Of a stretch of 8,131 bases of DNA, positions 5,072 through 8,131 are shown piece by piece. The position numbers and the translations under genes are program-made. Each line of letters opens with the position of its first letter. Within the stretch, counting starts at the first letter, position 1. The stretch is from an uncultured Lachnospiraceae bacterium (GTDB lineage: Bacteria > Bacillota > Clostridia > Lachnospirales > Lachnospiraceae), in NCBI GenBank assembly GCA_902782965.1, contig CACZPG010000312.1, forward strand, positions 1-8,131, given 5' to 3'. The notes under the pieces are model-generated. The model did no database searches, had not been told where the DNA came from, and saw only the letters and a list, made by a program, of their open reading frames with translations.

Positions 5072-5100
5072 AATATACCATATTTTCCTCATTTTGTCAG
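5072..5100 (-). promoter_or_regulatory. Promoter of the small-gene/RNA/TerD locus
   Basis: On the minus strand CTGACA (5100-5095) is followed after exactly 17 bases by TATATT (5077-5072). Transcription would start near 5065, giving a leader of roughly 90 bases that contains a small CAGAG-CTT-CTCTG hairpin (5041-5053) and the 4988-5012 hairpin. No terminator is visible between this promoter and the end of the upstream nicotinamidase gene (5207), so some readthrough is possible. Confidence 0.65.
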
Positions 5101-5107
5101 TATACTG
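5098..5107. promoter_or_regulatory. Palindrome overlapping the -35 box: possible operator
   Basis: CAGTATACTG is a perfect 10-base palindrome overlapping the start of the -35 hexamer. ATACT (5102-5106) also repeats in inverted form as AGTAT (5110-5114), so a two-site operator is possible. The small XRE protein (4398-4652) is the obvious candidate binder. Confidence 0.4.
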
Positions 5108-5206
5108 CTAGTATAATTTGTGTATTTTTTTAAGTGTTTTACGATGCGGACTTAAGAATGTGTTTTGAGTCATCCGTGAATAGTAACCTTGAAATTACCA
5201 GTCAAA

Positions 5207-5704
5207 TTATACCACTTCCACCTGGCACATTTTCATTGTCGTCAGTGCTGCCTCATGACTCTCCGGAGTTACTCCTGCACAGCAGCTGCTGTCCACACTG
5301 ACCTTAATCTCAGGAAACTGCGCTTTGAGAATAAGGGCATTTGATACCACACAGATATCTGTGCAGAGACCGATGAGTTCAACCTCTTCAAATGCAAACT
5401 CTCCCCAGCCGGTATATCCGAATGACGGCTTATCGATAATAGCTGCTCCTTCAACATAGAGACCTTCTCTGATCTGCCAGCCTTCTGTTCCTTCGATACA
5501 ATGAACTACCGGAAGATGCTTTCCTTCATTTGTCTCCATATAATCCTCATGGTGAGTATCTCTGGTAAATATGATCTCATCACCACGCTTTGAATATTCC
5601 TGTATCTTGTTCTTAACATTTTCAACTATATCAACTGCCTCAGAAGTTCCGAGACTTCCATCTATGAAATCATTCTGCATATCTATTACAATAAGTGTCT
5701 TCAT
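5207..5704 (-). CDS. pncA: Nicotinamidase/isochorismatase-family cysteine hydrolase
   Basis: A 165-residue cytoplasmic enzyme of the cysteine hydrolase family, short for PncA but usual for clostridial small amidases. The catalytic triad is visible: Asp8 in VIDMQNDF, Lys92 in DKPSFGYTGWGEF and Cys118 in GLCTDICVVSNAL. Metal ligands of the nicotinamidase type are suggested by Asp49 and His51 in TRDTHHEDY and by His63 or His68 in GKHLPVVHC. The probable reaction is nicotinamide plus water to nicotinate plus ammonia, in NAD salvage; another small amide or pterin-like substrate is not excluded, so the symbol is tentative. The ATG follows GGAGG by 8 bases. It lies 20 bases after the AGCS symporter stop and is probably co-transcribed with it. 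Confidence 0.85.
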   Translation of the reverse strand: MKTLIVIDMQNDFIDGSLGTSEAVDIVENVKNKIQEYSKRGDEIIFTRDTHHEDYMETNEGKHLPVVHCIEGTEGWQIREGLYVEGAAIIDKPSFGYTGWGEFAFEEVELIGLCTDICVVSNALILKAQFPEIKVSVDSSCCAGVTPESHEAALTTMKMCQVEVV

Positions 5705-5724
5705 ATTAGCTTCCTCCCTATATC

Positions 5725-7134
5725 TTATTTCCAGAAGTCAAGTTCATCCTTGTTGAGCCCTATATTTTCTGCGACAAAAACAGGATTCTTTCCTTCCTTC
5801 TTCTGTTTCTCATAATCCTTCAATGTATCAATAGCAATTTTTCCCAGAAGCATACATGAAGGAAGATTAATAAGTGTCATTCCTCCCATGGTTATGTCTG
5901 CCGCTGCCCAGGCTGCATTCATCGGAATTACAGCTCCGAGAAGTACCACCACTGAGCATCCTATATGAAAGCATCTCATAAAGAGTTGCGACGGCTGCTT
6001 CTTATGATTCAGGAAAATAAGTGCATTATCCACATAATACAGATTTCCAAGCAGGGTGGTAAATGCAAACAGTACCATTGCAACAGTGATAAATGTAGGA
6101 CCTGCTACACCAAATACTGTTGAAATAGCCTTCTGTACATATGGTGCTCCGGATACAGCCTCATTTCTCTCTACTCCACTGGAGAGACACATTAATGCTG
6201 TTGCTGTACACAGAAGCAATGTATCTATGTATACCGACAGGGTCTGAACCAGTCCCTGCTTTGCCGGGTGACTTACCTTCGCAGATGCTGAAGCATTAGG
6301 TGCAGAACCTACACCGGCCTCATTAGAATAGAGACCTCTCTTCACACCGTAAATCAGGCAGGAGCCGGCCATTCCTCCGAAGATTGCCTTGAAATCAAAG
6401 GCATCCTTGAATATCATTCCGAACATGGATGGAATGCTTGTTATATTTCTCAGAATAACCACCAGAGAGATAAGAACATAAGCAACTCCCATAACCGGAA
6501 CGATCAGACTTGTAAGCTTTACGATTCGCTTGCCACCACCCAGCAGACAGTAGCCTGTCAGTACCGCAAGAATACTACCCACAATAATCGGAGTAGTTTT
6601 CGCATTATAGAAAGAATATGCTTCAAATGTAGACTGAAGATTGTAGGAGCAGAGAAGATTAAATCCCACCGCATAGGTCGCTATAAGAAATACACAGAAG
6701 ATAGCTGCAAGTATAGGAGCATGAAGAGCTCTCTCTATATAATATGCAGGTCCACCATAGCACTCTCCATCAGAATTCTTTTTCTTGAAAATCTGAGCAA
6801 GTGTACTCTCTACAAAGGCAGAGGATGCTCCTATTATACACATTATCCACATCCAGAAGCAGGCACCCGGACCGCCCAGGCAGATTGCCGTAGATACACC
6901 CACTATATTTCCTGTTCCGACACGGGAAGCAGTGGAAACAAGCATCGCCTGAAGTGAAGATACGTTTTTCTTATCTGCCGGAGGTTCCTTCAGAAGTCTG
7001 ATAGACTCCGGAAACAGTCTTATCTGAACCCCCTTAGTCAGCACTGTAAAATATATCCCCGCCAATGCCATTACAATAATCAGTATCGGGTAATACATCA
7101 CACTATCAATTTTGTCTAGGATTTGTCCTATCAT
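5725..7134 (-). CDS. AGCS-family alanine/glycine:cation symporter
   Basis: A 469-residue inner membrane transporter of usual family length with about ten or eleven hydrophobic segments. It takes up alanine or glycine with sodium (or proton). Family signatures: STASRVGTGNIVGVSTA (67-83), where the glycine-asparagine segment forms the substrate/ion site; CYGGPAYYIERAL (125-137); and the long block YSNEAGVGSAPNASASAKVS (269-288) followed by HPAKQGLVQTLSVYIDTLL. The ATG at 7134 follows a GGAGG by 7 bases. Downstream, 20 bases away, is the nicotinamidase-like gene; upstream by 91 bases is the unknown extracytoplasmic protein. No amino-acid riboswitch is apparent in the short leader. Close to AlsT/AgcS proteins, but the exact substrate cannot be read off. 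Confidence 0.93.
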   Translation of the reverse strand: MIGQILDKIDSVMYYPILIIVMALAGIYFTVLTKGVQIRLFPESIRLLKEPPADKKNVSSLQAMLVSTASRVGTGNIVGVSTAICLGGPGACFWMWIMCIIGASSAFVESTLAQIFKKKNSDGECYGGPAYYIERALHAPILAAIFCVFLIATYAVGFNLLCSYNLQSTFEAYSFYNAKTTPIIVGSILAVLTGYCLLGGGKRIVKLTSLIVPVMGVAYVLISLVVILRNITSIPSMFGMIFKDAFDFKAIFGGMAGSCLIYGVKRGLYSNEAGVGSAPNASASAKVSHPAKQGLVQTLSVYIDTLLLCTATALMCLSSGVERNEAVSGAPYVQKAISTVFGVAGPTFITVAMVLFAFTTLLGNLYYVDNALIFLNHKKQPSQLFMRCFHIGCSVVVLLGAVIPMNAAWAAADITMGGMTLINLPSCMLLGKIAIDTLKDYEKQKKEGKNPVFVAENIGLNKDELDFWK

Positions 7135-7192
7135 TGCTACCCCTCCCCTATTTTTCTTATATTACTGTTCCTCAATCTCATTCGGAAAATCC

Positions 7193-7225
7193 GCACTTCG
7201 TGCTCTATTGTCTCCTTCGGAGACA
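7193..7225 (-). other. Two small GC-rich hairpins after the 3' end of the rightmost gene
   Basis: TGTCTCC-TTC-GGAGACA (7209-7225) and GCAC-TTC-GTGC (7193-7203) lie directly after the stop codon at 7226-7228. On the minus strand the second is followed only by GGATTTTCC, so this is at best a leaky terminator; readthrough into the symporter gene 60 bases further is plausible. Confidence 0.45.
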
Positions 7226-8131
7226 TCATCTCATATTTTCCGGCTCCAGCATAGTGCCATCCATAGCATTTATATATACAACACCATATGTATTATTAGC
7301 AAATACCAAAAACTCCCAGGCTGGAATATATGAGAATTCTTCGCTTTCCCGATCAGCTGTATAAGGATAGTAGGTCAGCTGCATTGAGTTAATTGATAGT
7401 TTATCCGTACCCTCAAATACCGAATAAATTGACTCCTTACTACCTATCTGTTCTCTGAAACAATCCTTTATCTGATCGAATTTCAGAAGTTTGACATTCT
7501 CTTCAATATCTAATGGTTCTTCATACAGGGTCAGATCAACCCCATATATCCCCTTGCTTGTAACCTTTATTCTTCCAATATTTGAAATTGAAAATGAAAA
7601 GGTTATATTTTGAGGATCTTTTAAATCCTGATTTAATGAATGAATGCTGCTTTCAAGATAGACCGCATAACCATCCACATCAAAATTTACTTCTTCTTTT
7701 GAAGCTTCATCGCCATACTTATTTTTTGTTATAAACGAATATATATCCGTTTCTTCACTTTCAGTGAATAGATCCTGCTGCAATGCAAGAACCTGATATC
7801 CGGCACCCTTTCCGCCATGACCTCCACTTATGATAGCGCTTAAATAATCGGAATCTGTGAAAGATAATATTGATGCACCCTCATCCTTGTATTCATAAGA
7901 AGAGAATTCATAACCGGCTATATTATCCCCCAAATAATTATAGGTCATAGAATCAGTAGTTATTTTATTGATCGAACTACTGATATTCAGCTTATCCTTC
8001 AGGAATTTTGATGCCTCCTCCTTAACCTGATCAACACTCTTGGAACAGGCATTTTCAATCTCTATAGGTTCACTCGTACTATCATTTGAACCTTCTATGT
8101 AGAGTGATTTATATTCTTTATCCGGATAATA
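7226..8131 (-). CDS. Probable extracytoplasmic protein of unknown function, C-terminal 301 residues (partial)
   Basis: The frame is open to the right edge with no start required inside the window, so the N-terminus (likely a signal peptide or lipoprotein anchor) is missing; an internal Met at 7948 is not a convincing start because coding sequence with the same character continues upstream (SKSVDQVKEEASKFLKDKLN). The visible part is mostly beta-rich and acidic, with few cysteines, and ends in a segment YIPAWEFLVFANNTYGVVYI plus NAMDGTML that resembles the PepSY-like or YycI-like ending of Gram-positive extracytoplasmic proteins (Pro-Ala-Trp strand, then a Gly turn). It also recalls Lachnospiraceae lipoproteins labelled DUF6034, which I cannot confirm. 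It lies 91 bases before the symporter on the same strand. Confidence 0.7.
   Translation of the reverse strand, partial: YYPDKEYKSLYIEGSNDSTSEPIEIENACSKSVDQVKEEASKFLKDKLNISSSINKITTDSMTYNYLGDNIAGYEFSSYEYKDEGASILSFTDSDYLSAIISGGHGGKGAGYQVLALQQDLFTESEETDIYSFITKNKYGDEASKEEVNFDVDGYAVYLESSIHSLNQDLKDPQNITFSFSISNIGRIKVTSKGIYGVDLTLYEEPLDIEENVKLLKFDQIKDCFREQIGSKESIYSVFEGTDKLSINSMQLTYYPYTADRESEEFSYIPAWEFLVFANNTYGVVYINAMDGTMLEPENMR

Noticed and set aside
5150..5180. Terminator for the nicotinamidase-like gene
   Set aside because: The stem GACTTAA/TTGAGTC pairs fully only as plus-strand RNA; on the minus strand it has a mismatch and no T-run follows.
7135..7225. Amino-acid riboswitch before the symporter gene
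   Set aside because: Only 91 bases, holding two short hairpins; nothing resembling glycine or lysine riboswitch cores.
7226..7948. Complete 240-residue gene starting at the ATG at 7948
   Set aside because: The same frame continues open to 8131 with protein-like sequence, and no ribosome binding site precedes 7948; the gene is partial at the window edge.

Overview
The window looks like a chromosomal segment from a moderately AT-rich, low-GC Gram-positive anaerobe. I infer a Lachnospiraceae-type Clostridium relative from the strong GGAGG ribosome binding sites, the mix of protein families (AGCS alanine symporter, small nicotinamidase-like hydrolase, DUF3990-type protein, acyltransferase 3) and the gene style. 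A genus cannot be given from the sequence alone.

Left part (1-1901). The start of an acyltransferase-3 membrane protein runs off the left edge on the minus strand. Divergent from it is a two-gene plus-strand operon: an ART-fold DUF3990-like protein, then an overlapping XRE-type DNA-binding protein. Its promoter carries a perfect 10-bp inverted repeat filling the space between the -35 and -10 boxes, as expected for an autoregulated toxin-antitoxin pair. The operon ends in a bidirectional terminator shared with the convergent gene.

Centre (1911-5107). This is the most unusual part: one minus-strand locus made, in transcription order, of a promoter with an overlapping palindrome, a hidden 46-residue protein, a hairpin leader, a small XRE regulator, three tandem structured RNAs, and a 682-residue protein of the MXAN_6230/SCO0854 type with a C-terminal TerD-like domain. 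The three RNAs share an architecture (AGCTA, 8-nt helix strand, TACTTC, insert, matching helix strand, RATAT). Helix sequences differ between copies but stay paired, so they support each other by covariation. The insert of the first RNA is a circularly permuted tRNA mimic: T arm, acceptor stem closed by a UUCG tetraloop, then D arm, the layout known from the tRNA-like module of bacterial YrlA-type Y RNAs. The second RNA carries a T-arm-like hairpin and the third a plain hairpin. The helical TerD protein is the natural candidate partner, giving a Y-RNA-like ribonucleoprotein system in which the usual Ro60/Rsr protein is not recognisable.

Right part (5207-8131). A minus-strand housekeeping cluster holds the C-terminal 301 residues of a probable extracytoplasmic protein of unknown function, an AGCS alanine/glycine symporter, and a nicotinamidase/isochorismatase-family hydrolase 20 bases after it. 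Assignments rest on reading motifs by eye; no database search or folding program was run.
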